DNA of 64,000 nt from Prorocentrum cordatum (taxonomy: Eukaryota > Sar > Dinophyceae > Prorocentrales > Prorocentraceae): positions 99,000 through 162,999 of the forward strand of contig CAUYUJ010020152.1 of NCBI GenBank assembly GCA_963575745.1, read 5' to 3'. The notes under the pieces were generated by a model, which made no database searches, had not been told where the DNA came from, and worked only from the letters and a program-made list of their open reading frames with translations. Position numbers and translations under genes: made by a program. This document shows, piece after piece, positions 31,721 through 41,171 of this stretch. Every line of letters begins with the position of its first letter. Position 1 is the first letter of the stretch.

Positions 31721-32865
31721 GTGCGGGGACATCCCTCGGTGCTTTCTGGCCCCGCGGGCTGCAGCACTCCAGGCGGTCATCTGGGAGCTCTGTTGCGAGG
31801 ACCAGCCCGAGGCCGCGTACGACTGGCTCAGGAGGACCCCGTGTGCCTTCCGGGGTGGGGGGCTTCCGAAGGATGGTCCTCCTCCTCCAGAAGGTTTCTG
31901 GACTTGCTTGCACTGTCAGCGCCGCAGTACCCGTTCCAGGCAAGACCCTGCAGAGAGGAGGCTTGAGGGCCGTTTGCTCCGCCATCCTTCACCTCCTGAC
32001 TTAGGGTGCCAGGGCGTTTCACTAATTCTTCGCAGCCTGTTTCATAACCAGCGTGGTCACACTCTGTACCTTTCAGAGCACCCTATGGGTATCCTTCTAA
32101 TCTGTCGTGCTTGTGGTAGCTACTCTGAGGGAGCCAGAATGTAAGGCTTAGATGGCGAATGCACTCCCCGTAGGGAAACCAACAGGGCGAAGGCCAATTG
32201 GAGTCGCGCCAACAAAGGGAAATCCCCAAACTATAGACGGGGTAACGCGATCATCTTAGGTGACCTGCTTCCCTTTTCTACAGTGTTCGAGCTCAGACAA
32301 GAGCTAGAAGACGTTTGATGTATTAGCTTCGGCTTTGTATTTGGGTGATTCCAGTGGTGTTTTTTTGTTTGTCCAGTTACTCGCTTAGAAAACCGAACCT
32401 TTTCGACTGAAAGGGGTCGGTTTCACTGGCGGTCTGAAACGCGACGAGAGCACCAGAGGAAAACCCGTTCAGCGAACATTCATTCCTTCTCCCTCAGCGT
32501 ACTTGGCGCCAGGCAGGTGCAGAGGAGGCGGACGACTGTGTGGCGGCATCCTTGTTTTTCACGTGTGGATCAACAGCTGACGTGTGGATCAACAGCTGCT
32601 GTGGACTCATCTGCAACAATAGAAGGGAATACCACAGTGCCCAGCCGAAGAACTGGTCAGTTCCGGATAATTCTGAGAAGCAGGGTAGCCTCTTCCTCCT
32701 CCTTCCCTCCCTTCCTCCTCTTTCTTCCTCCTTTCTCATCCTCCTGGGTTGGGTTCGGTGGAGCCGCTTTTGCATCGGCAACGCTTTGGGCATGGCCTGA
32801 AGGTCGGTTGCTGGCTGATTCAGCTCGCCTGACTTAGTTCACCCCGAAGCGAATGTCAAAAATGT
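31721..32865. other. Low-repeat spacer with small hairpin
   Basis: Positions 32000-32470 are unusually non-repetitive for this window and contain no long ORF. A stem-loop (AACCGAACCTTT/AAGGGGTCGGTT) lies at 32391-32422. A 21-bp tandem (CGTGTGGATCAACAGCTG) is at 32559-32602. I tested the low-repeat part by eye for tRNA and snRNA features and found none. Confidence 0.4.
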
Positions 32866-33071
32866 CCTCCGCCTCCTCCTCCTCCTCCTCCTCCTCCGCC
32901 TCCTCCTCCTCCTCATCCTCCTCCTCCTCCTCCTTCATCCTCTCCTCCTGCCCTCCTCCTCCTCCTCCTCCTCCTCCTCCTCCTCATCCTCCTCCTCCTC
33001 CTCCTCCTCCTCCTCCTCCTCCTCCTCCTCCTCCTCCTCCTCCTCCTCCTCCCTCTTCCTCCTCCTCCTCT
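32866..33071. repeat. (CTC)n array
   Basis: Long pyrimidine-only run of CTC with some CCG and CAT variants. Poly-Ser and poly-Pro frames are artefacts. Confidence 0.96.
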
Positions 33072-33111
33072 TTTCCGTTAGAACAACCTGCATAAGAAGC
33101 TGTGGCGTTTG

Positions 33112-33175
33112 TGTTCCTCCTCCTCCTCCTCCCCCTCGTCCTCCTCCTCCCCCTCCTCCTCTCCTCCTGCCCTCC
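33112..33175. repeat. (CTC)n array, second block
   Basis: CTC/CCC pyrimidine run separated from the previous block by about 40 bp. Confidence 0.93.
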
Positions 33176-33736
33176 CCCCCCTGACATTCCCGCGTCGTGA
33201 AAGGACCTCGGCGGAAGGTCTCTGGCGATCTTGGGGTCCTCTGGGGGCCCTTCCCGGGCCCTGGGGCCGTAACAACAACGACTCAGGACAAATAGCTCGG
33301 ACGGGTCGAGGACGAGTATACATCCGATCCGGAGCTTTCCAGAACGCCCTCAGAGCGTTCCGGAACTTTCCGAGAAGGCCGCAGCGCTCGAGACATCTTC
33401 CAGAGCGGACGGATCTCAGAGATTCTCGATTGATCTTCACCCGAACTTATCCTCGTATGGCTTCGTCTTGAAAGCTCGGGCCCAGAAAGAGGGTCAGTCT
33501 TCTGGAGGGCCGCGCTGTGGAACCAACGCAGCGTCGGACTTCTGGGTCCCCTCTCCCGCCCCACGGCCTCCTAGGTGGCTTCCACGTGCTCGGTCGCGAG
33601 CCCCGCCTGTCGAAGGCAGCAGACCGGCACTGGCCAGGGAGACCGTCGAGGACCAACCCCGAGAGCGACGGGGAGCGCCGCAAACCGCCGACGACCGCCC
33701 GGGTCCGACGGGCAAAAAGGTGGTCCTTACAGTGGA
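33176..33736. other. Spacer, no gene recognised
   Basis: Contains a GGGCCCTGGGGCCGTAA phrase related to R1 near 33255, and CGGAGCTTTCCAGAACG-like repeats at 33330-33410. Open frames have no domain. Confidence 0.4.
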
Positions 33737-33913
33737 AACCCATGCCAAGAAACGCCTTGCTTGCCTCCAGGGTGCCCTGGGTTTCTTGGGTTTCGGTGGC
33801 TTTGCCATGGAAAGCGTGACCTTACCACACCAGAAGTCAACGGACGTCCTGGGGTCGCAGGGTTGGGTTTCTTGTGGGAGGTTTCTTGTGGTCGAGCGGT
33901 CGATCTCCTACTG
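33737..33913 (+). repeat. Dispersed repeat R2, copy 1
   Basis: Matches 51998-52140: CCATGCCAAGAAACGCC, a CTTGCCTCCAGGGTGCCCTG stretch, GGCTTTG, TCCTGGG and GGTTGGGTTTCTTGTG. It continues directly into a family C element. In this copy only about 25 bp separate the two. Confidence 0.85.
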
Positions 33914-34076
33914 TTAAGTCGGGCCTGTCCCTCCACAGGGGGAATATTCAAAAATAGTTTAAAAATAGTCCGAGAACGATTTTTTGAGTATTTGTTGACT
34001 GTTTTTTGAATCTGTTTTGAGAATTTTTGATGTTTCGTCGGAAGTCCCAACTGTAGGAGGACATGCCCGACCTAAT
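33914..34076. mobile_element. Family C inverted-repeat element, copy 1
   Basis: A 163-bp AT-rich element. The left end is TTAAGTCGGGCCTGTCCC and the right end is its imperfect complement (ACATGCCCGACCTAAT). The interior has repeated AAAATAGT and TTTTTGA words. Other copies are at 52495-52638 and 53907-54038. No coding capacity. Confidence 0.8.
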
Positions 34077-35165
34077 CCTACTCTGCCTGCCGGCTTTCTC
34101 GCGCGCGGCACTTATCTGCGTCCCGCCCTCTCCTCGCACTGCTCGTCATCCGAGGGCCCCCTGAAACTCGTGGTTATCGTTTTTTTATTCATTGTGTTGC
34201 CGATCTGCGCGGGTCCTCGCACCCCCCCCCCTCTGGAGTGTATTTTGGCTGTTTTTGCGCCTGTTTCGAGCGGGTGGAGCCTCTCCGTCCTAGGACGCAC
34301 TCCTGCAAACAGTCGCACTAGGTCTGGAGCCAGACCCCCCCTTCCCCCCCCTTGCCGCCCAATGTCGAAACGCCGAATAAGAAAACGCTCACCTTCCTGC
34401 TCCTCCTCCCTCATCCTCCTCTTCTAAATTGGCCCGAGGGCCCCCCCCCCGAAAACTGCTCAATCTCATCGATCCCCCTACAATATATTAGAGTTTTATG
34501 CGCCGCGCAGGCCACCATTCGTATGACAAGGAGGAGCAATGGGGGGTGAGGGGCCGTGCGCGTGGCCGAGCGGCGCGCGGCGTCAAGGACCACTTCACCG
34601 CAGTGCACACGAGCACGCACATGCTTGCACAAGTTGCACTGTTCCCACGCAGCGTGAGTCCGAAGCATTCAAGCTTGTAGAAACAGCTTCTATGTCATGC
34701 GCTGTTTGCTCGGGGGGGCTCGTGCTTCATAACCAAGGGATGTGGGCGAACGTTCTGAGAATAGCGCCGCGTGCTCGTCGCCGATCGCGTTGCATATTGC
34801 ATCCTGGTGCCAGCAGCAAGTCTCGCATCCGCGTCACTCCAACAATTTGGGTGGTGATTGTTCGAATTGAGATGATGATGACGAGGAGGGTTGTGATGAT
34901 GGGCCTGTGTGGTTATCATTTTGACGATGATGATGACGAGGATGGTTATGAACCCCAGTTGGCAAGCGCAACCAGCGAGCGACGCGTCACGCAACCACGC
35001 CTGCCGGAACACGAATCCATCGGCATGCAAAGACATGCGGGCTCGGACCGCCACGTGCGGGCATTAGTACACTTGCCGAAAGTGGCCCTGCGGCCCGACC
35101 GCGTTTTGTATCCCAGTGCTTCGTGGTTCTGCCTGCTGGAGTACAGGTGCCGGGCTTAGCTCAAC
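34077..35165. other. Spacer, no gene recognised
   Basis: Short GAT-rich patch at 34868-34955 and several C/G homopolymers. Open frames on both strands without domains. Confidence 0.4.
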
Positions 35166-35204
35166 GCCGCCCGTGTCCCCGAGGCCGCCCGAAAGGGAAA
35201 GCTC

Positions 35205-35700
35205 TTGCCTGGCCTGCGGCCACGCTTGCCCGGGCTGTCTTCGCCTCCTTTGCGGCAGTCGTGCAGGCCCGTTCCCGGCCTTGGCTGGGCCGTCTTGGAC
35301 GATCTGAGAAATCCCCTAGGGCCGTCTCGGGGCCCTCTTATTTGTCACGATGGTCTCTTGGGGCCATCGCGGGGCCGTCTTTCGCCGTGGAGCGCTTCCG
35401 GGGTCGTGTCATGCCGTATTGGGGCCTTCTTGGGTTTCGTCTGGGCCGTCTTGGTCCATCTTGGCTCATGTGGGGGGCCTCTTGGCCCGCTCGGGTCTCT
35501 TTAGAACGGAAAAACCAATGACGCAATTACGGGACATCAATGCTTACGTTCTTCTTCGGCCTCCCTTGAGGGGCCTTGCTGTTTTCTGTTGAGCCGCCCC
35601 CGAGGCCTCTTTTGGCAATCTTGAGGCCACCTTGCGCCGTCATGGGGCCATCTCGGGCCGCGTTGGAGCCATATTCGACCTTCCTGGAAGCAGGTTGAGC
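35205..35700. repeat. GGCC-phrase tract
   Basis: GGGCCGTCTTGG and GGGGCC words, degenerate, open on both strands. Positions 35505-35560 are non-repetitive. Confidence 0.5.
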
Positions 35701-36285
35701 CATCTCGGCGGCTGTGGTGGCTAACCTCTGCCATATCGAAAGCGTTCTGCTTGCAATCAGGTGGCCCCCAGTTCCCCCAGCATACATCGACGTCTGATTG
35801 TCTAGTTGATTTCTGCGCCATGGCGGTGGGATTCGCGCCGCTGGTGTCAACGAGCACCCCGTGGAAACACATGCCCGTTGTAGTTTTGTCCTGTCTGGTC
35901 GGGAACGAGGCCATGTTCGATGGGCGTTGGTTTGCCCAATCGTTCCCAGTGTATTGGTGCGGGCCCATTCGACTGCCCCACATCATCAAGCGCGGTGTTC
36001 TTGCACTTCCCGTTTACGCTAGCCCACGCGTGCCGATCTGATATTTGCCCATTTGCGTTGGGCTGTCGTTTGTCATCGAACCTTGGAAAACGACCTCAGA
36101 ATATCAAGTTCGACGTGGAAGTCATGCTTGGCCCTCGGCGCAACGAATAAGTTGATGATGCGACAATTCGCACACCAAGGGCCGCGGCGCCGAGCGTCCA
36201 AGGAGCCCCCCTCGACGTCCCTACGGGCCTCCCGCAGACCTGACCCCCCAGGCACTCCCAACACAGGGGAACTCCTCCTGGTGCA
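35701..36285. other. Possible decayed coding DNA, unrecognised
   Basis: Minus-strand frames here are compositionally protein-like. One of about 150 residues ends at 35537, and another segment around 36050-36160 lies in a different frame. They are broken by stops and share no motif I recognise. A decayed gene or retroelement is possible. Confidence 0.2.
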
Positions 36286-36830
36286 TGATTCGCGTGACGG
36301 GTGTGCCGACATGGGCGGGAGGGCGTTGTGCGAACTTTGTCTCTGGGCCTTGTGGGTGGTACTCCGTATGGGCATGATCCGCGTGATGGGGTTGTGCCGC
36401 AATGGCCAGGGGGGGAAGTGTGGTGGCGAAATGCGAACCCTGCTTCTGGGGCCGTAGGTGGAGATGCCTGTTTGCCACGATCCGTGTGAGAGGTGTGCCG
36501 AAGTAGGCGGGTGGGCGGGATGCGAACCTTGTCTCTGGGGCCGTCCGTGGAGCTTTTTTTGGAGCCATGATCTGTGTGAGAGGTGTGCCGGAGTGAGCTT
36601 GGCGACGCTGTGATGTTTTCCTCTGGTGCCACATATGCACCTACTTTCGCACGATCCGCCTGAGGGGCGTGCCATTCTGCGAACCTTGTCTCTGGGGACG
36701 TAGGTGAGGTTCCCTGTGGGGCGCGATCCCTGTGAGAGATGTGCTGGCATGGGCGGGGGGACGCTGAGCCAAGCCTGTCTCTGGGGCCGCAGTTGAAGCT
36801 TCCTGAGGGGCACGATCAGTGTGACAATAT
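36286..36830. repeat. ~88-bp tandem repeat, about 6 units
   Basis: The marker GCGAACCTTGTCTCTGGGGC (with variants) occurs near 36327, 36433, 36519, 36678 and 36763. Each unit also has a CACGATCCGTGTGAGAGGTG segment. The unit near 36605 is diverged. Confidence 0.88.
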
Positions 36831-36998
36831 GTGTCCTCCGATGCCGAACACTTTAGACTGCAATTAGAGCATGCTAGAACCTAAAAGCGCGCGTGAAGCG
36901 CGCGAATGTTTTTAGTAGACACAAACAAATATATGTCAGAGTGAAGGAACCGAATGGTCACTCACTGTCCGTGGGGGCGTGGCTGAAGTGAGGTCATG
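36831..36998. other. Spacer with strong hairpin
   Basis: An inverted repeat CTAAAAGCGCGC...GCGCGC...TTTTAG spans 36881-36915. AT-richer than its surroundings. Function unknown. Confidence 0.5.
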
Positions 36999-37239
36999 CG
37001 GTGCGGATTGTTGTTGTTGTCGTTGTTGTTGGTGGTGGTCGTTTTGTTGTTGGTGGTGGTGGTGCTGTTGCTGTTGTTGGTGGTGTTGCTGGTGCTGTGG
37101 TTGTTTTTGCTGCTGTTGCTGTTGCTGTTGTTGCTGCTGCTGTTGCTGCTGATGAGTTTGTTGTTTGTGTTGTTGTTGCTGTTGTTGGTGTTGCAGTTGT
37201 TGCTGTTGTTGCTGTTGTAGTTGTAGTTGTTGCTGTTGT

Positions 37240-37271
<32 letters not shown>

Positions 37272-37333
37272 TTGCTGATGTTGTTGGTGTTGTTGTTGGT
37301 GTTGTTGTCGGTGTTGTTGTTGTTGGTGTTGGT

Positions 37334-37371
<38 letters not shown>

Positions 37372-37420
37372 CGTCGTCGTCGACGTCGTTGTTGTTGTTG
37401 TTGTTGTTGTTGTTGAATAT
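36999..37420. repeat. Compound (GTT)n/(GCT)n/(GTC)n array
   Basis: A 420-bp trinucleotide array moving from GTT and GCT mixtures to GTC near 37330-37390 and back to GTT. Poly-Leu, poly-Val and poly-Cys frames are artefacts. Confidence 0.96.
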
Positions 37421-38176
37421 TATTACTTCTAAAGAATAATTATTGTTGGGCCCCCTGGTGCACGCCCCCCCCGCCGCGCCTCGGCCGCAGCTACATTTTC
37501 ATCATTTTCGTGAGGAAGCCTCAGGTAAAACGATGTGATCCAGATCCGGTTGTTTTGTTGTAATCCGTTTTCCCTTGCAAAAAAACACTATAAAATGACA
37601 TTTCTTGTTCTAATATAATCAAATTTCAAGAATCCCTTGCAAAAAATAAGGTAAAGTGGACATTCGCGCGCGCAAGACGAAATCCTTCCAAAAGCTTAGT
37701 GTTCGGAGCGATTTTAACATAAAAACATCAAAAAACCAATGGTTTTTCAACAAAAAAATGTCAAAATCTCATCCCGCGCGCTCTTGCGGATTCGTAGGAA
37801 ACCCAACACTTTTTAAACATTTCTGTCAAACGGGCTTTTGCGAGCAACTTTTTCGAACTTCTGCGACAACGGTTGCGCACCTGCCAGGGCCATCATCCCT
37901 GTCAAATAATACCATGCGGGACACATTCGTTTTTTCTTCGCGCGCGCACGCCGTCGTCGTCGGCCGCGGGGCCCTGAATAGTAGCCACGGTCGTCCGCAG
38001 GCCACGAAGTGAAGTGTCCGAACGTCATAGGGCGGGAAGCTGGGTGTGGGTGTTGGCGACGAGTCGTTTGGAAATTTGATAGAGCTTGAACCGGCCCCCC
38101 CACAAAGTGGGGGTATTGCCCGCCTCCTATGAAAACCCTGGCACTGGTGAGAACGGTGTGTCCCCAGTCTTAAATG
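37421..38176. other. AT-rich spacer
   Basis: AT-rich between 37500 and 37870, with two CCCTTGCAAAAAA stretches at 37571 and 37634. A 118-residue frame (37656-38012) lies here but has no recognisable domain. Confidence 0.4.
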
Positions 38177-38244
38177 ATTGTTGTTGTTGTTGTTGTTGTT
38201 GGTGTTGCTGTTGCTGTTGCTGCTGCTGCTGCTGCTGCTGTTGT

Positions 38245-38335
<91 letters not shown>

Positions 38336-38336
38336 A
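38177..38336. repeat. (GTT)n array with GCT core
   Basis: GTT repeats with a GCT block in the middle and one TTTTT interruption. Confidence 0.96.
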
Positions 38337-38965
38337 AGAGCGCTGTCTTGAGGCCCCTAGGCAACGATCACCGGAGGGCCCCGGCGGGGCTTTCGGGGCC
38401 CCGCAGGGGCCCTCCTGTGCTCGCTGCCCGTCAAAATTTCCAGGGATCCTCAGAATTTCCAAGGACTCCTGAGAATTCTCTAGGGTTCCTCCTTGGGATA
38501 TTTCGCTAGGATCCCTTAGGGTTCTTCAGGGATCCTCTGGTTTTCCCGGATTCACAGGGATTCGTCAGGGACCCTTAGGGATCCTCAGGGATCCTCAGTG
38601 GTTCTCAGGATTCTTCGGGATTCCTCGGAATTCCGAAGGGAGCCTCAGGATTCCCCAGGACTCTGCAGGATCCCACAAAGTGCCTCAGGGACCAAGGATT
38701 CCTGAGGGCTCTTCATGGTTCCCAAGGTGTCTTCAGGATTCCTCAGGGTCTCTTAGAAATCCTTAGGGCTCCTCAGGGCTCCTCGGGATTCGTCAGGAGT
38801 CTTTTGGGTTCCTCAGGGTCCCTCAGGACTCCTCAGGCTGCATCAGGATTCTTTCGGATTCCGCAGGATCTTGTAGGCGTTCCGGAGGACTCCTCGAGGC
38901 TCCGCATGACTCCCCAGGTCTCCTGGGAAATCCTGAGGGTTCCTTTGGGCCCCTCAGGATCACCT
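38337..38965. repeat. Degenerate 10-12 bp repeat (TCCTCAGGG-type)
   Basis: Dense TCCTCAGGGATCC, GGATTC and CAGGAC words from about 38435 onward, with no fixed period. Many GGATCC and GAATTC palindromes result. Confidence 0.75.
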
Positions 38966-39212
38966 GGGAAGGCTGAAAAGGTGAGAATCATACGGCCTTG
39001 TAGCACGCTTGGATCTGGAAGGGCTAACATGGTGAGACTCCTCTGGCCCTGCCACTCGTTCGTAATCTGGGGAGGCCGAACCGGTGAAAACCCGATGGCG
39101 CGGCGGCCAAGCTTTTGTGACCCAGGAGGGCCGACACTGTGAGAATCTTGTGGCCTTCCCACGTGTTCGGTGACTTGGGAAGGCCGCAAAGGTGAGAATC
39201 AGATATCCGCCT
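38966..39212. repeat. ~54-bp tandem repeat, 4-5 units
   Basis: GGAAGGCTGAAAAGGTGAGA-type starts occur near 38968, 39017, 39069, 39124 and 39178. Each is followed by GAATC and TGGCC segments and a GTTCG-like end. Confidence 0.85.
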
Positions 39213-39312
39213 CCCGTGTTGAGCCATTTTGAGTTTTTACTTTCACCGGATCCCTTTCACGAAATGCTCTTCGAGAAAGTCTTCCTCAAGGATTCGCCAT
39301 TGGTCTTTTGGG

Positions 39313-39645
39313 AGGGTGAGGAGGACACGGAGGCGGATGATGTTGAGGAGGCGGAGGACGAAGATGATGATGAGGAGGAGGAGGCGTAGAAAGGCGATGA
39401 GGAGGATGATTTGAAGGCCGAGGAGGAGTAGGAGGAGGAGGTTGTGAAAGATGGAGGGGAGGAGGATGCGCAGAAGGAAGAGAAGGAGAAGGATAATTAA
39501 TGAGGAGGAGGAGGAGGAGGACGACGACGACGACGACGACGACGACGTCGACAACGACGAGGACCAGCAGCAAGAACAGGAAAAGATGCAGGATAATGAC
39601 GATAAGGACGAAGACGGCGGCGACGACGACGGTGTCTGCAAGGGC
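39313..39645. repeat. GGA/GAT and GAC microsatellite cluster
   Basis: GGA/GAT-rich DNA to 39516 followed by (GAC)n and mixed GAC/GAT to 39645. A 65-residue frame (39192-39389) with an acidic tail ends in it and is not supported as a gene. Confidence 0.88.
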
Positions 39646-39696
39646 TTCCGGTAGACGGCACACAAACGGGTTGGCATCATTCGTGCCTCCTTGCGC

Positions 39697-39719
39697 CTCA
39701 TGATAATGATGACGATGAC

Positions 39720-39804
<85 letters not shown>

Positions 39805-39942
39805 GTGGATGGTGATGGTGATGATGATGCTGATGCTGATGCTGATGCTGATGCTGATGCTGATGCTGATGATGGTGCTGATGATGATGGTGATGATGCT
39901 GATGCTAATGATGATCATGATGCTGATGGCGATGATGCTGAT

Positions 39943-39988
<46 letters not shown>

Positions 39989-40003
39989 ATGGTGATGGTG
40001 ATG
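39697..40003. repeat. Compound (GAT)n array
   Basis: GACGAT, pure GAT, GCTGAT and GGTGAT blocks in sequence. Confidence 0.96.
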
Positions 40004-40103
40004 CATTCGCAGAGTCCGAGTGCCTCTTGTCAAGACGTGGAAATAAGGGCCAATTTGGGCTCAGGAGGGCGTAATGTTTTCGGGCCGTTCCTCAACTTTG
40101 GGT

Positions 40104-40337
40104 TCTAGGCCTCCTAGATGGGGTCCGAGTAGATGTGGTCGGAGGATCACGCCACACCGCCAATGCATCGGCGATGCAGCTTGATGTGGGGCCCGATGTT
40201 CTCCATGCCGGCGTCGCCGATGCACCGCTGACGTCGCCGATGCATCGCCGATGCATCATCGATGAATTGCCGATGCATCGGAGATGCGGCGCGATCTTCC
40301 GACCCCATCCCCTCGGACCCCGTCCAGGAGGCCTCTA
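40104..40337. mobile_element. Family B inverted-repeat element, copy 3
   Basis: A 234-bp copy. The left arm TCTAGGCCTCCTAGATGGGG continues into GTGGTCGGAGGATCACGCC. The right arm is its complement, ending GTCCAGGAGGCCTCTA. The interior has five or more GCATCGCCGATGC words. Flanks TGGGT (40099-40103) and TAGGT (40338-40342) may be a mutated 5-bp target duplication. Confidence 0.82.
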
Positions 40338-40957
40338 TAGGTCGGGGAACCGATGCGTGGCCAGAGTTCGCCGTTGCCAGAAAAGCCCCTTCGTTTCCTA
40401 TCATGCGTTCCTGCTGGTAGAACGATGATTAAATTCCTTCAGACATGCTGTCCTCAATGTTTTTTCACCTGCATCGTATTCCAGCGCCGTCGCACGTCCG
40501 TTGCGGTGGTACCTGCTTTGGTTAGGCTATTGTCGCAGCCTTTCTGAACACGTTTTGGCAGATGAGCGGATAGAGATTCGTAAGTTTTCTGCTCCAGGCT
40601 CAGCGCATGCTGCCCACTCTCGAACTTGAGGACAATGTTTTCACTACACTCGTGTAGTAGTATTGCACATAGTGACTTCGATGTTGGCTTATCTGGATGA
40701 TCCACTGGCGCACCGACTCACTACTCCCAGCATGTATTCGATCGGTTTTCAAAATAATACGCTCCCGACCCCGATCGGATCCTTCGGTTCTCCTGTTACA
40801 CGGTGAGGATCCTGGGGGGCAAAACGGACTGGGACAGCCTGGCGCTTTTGCCTTCACGGTGTCCCTTCTTGGCCCCGAAGGACGCTCGAGGCTGGCGTGA
40901 TCCCGGACGGCCGCGTCTTCCGGGACCATCGCCTGCAGGGGCTGTCGCGTCCGGCCA
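40338..40957. other. Spacer upstream of the RT ORF, no gene recognised
   Basis: No endonuclease-like or other retroelement 5' domain is visible in any frame. The sequence is not obviously repetitive. Confidence 0.45.
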
Positions 40958-40959
40958 GT

Positions 40960-41169
40960 GTATGGAGGAGGAGGGGAGGAGGAGGAGGCGGATGAGGAGG
41001 AGGAGGAGGAGGAGGAGGAGGAGGAAATGAGGGAGGAGGAGGAGGAGGAGGAGGAGGAAATGAGGGAGGAGGAGGAGGAAAAGAGGGAGGAGGAGGAGGA
41101 GGAGGCGGAGGAGGAGGCGGAGGAGGAGGAGGAGGAGGAGGAAGAGGAGGAGGAGGAGGAGGGGGGAGG
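40960..41169. repeat. (GGA)n array at the 5' edge of the RT ORF
   Basis: Purine-only GGA with two GAAATGA interruptions. The RT frame is open back to a TGA at 41061-41063 inside the array, giving poly-Arg. The natural 5' part of the RT gene has been replaced or cut off here. Confidence 0.95.
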
Positions 41170-41171
41170 TT

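Noticed and set aside
32000-32470. Low-repeat stretch considered as a tRNA, snRNA or rRNA gene
   Set aside because: No B-box-like GGTTCGA, no cloverleaf, no U6/U5/U1 signature; only a small hairpin is visible.
39222-39231. AGCCATTTTG resembling the core of the dinoflagellate spliced leader
   Set aside because: Only 10 bases match and the flanking leader bases are absent; likely chance.
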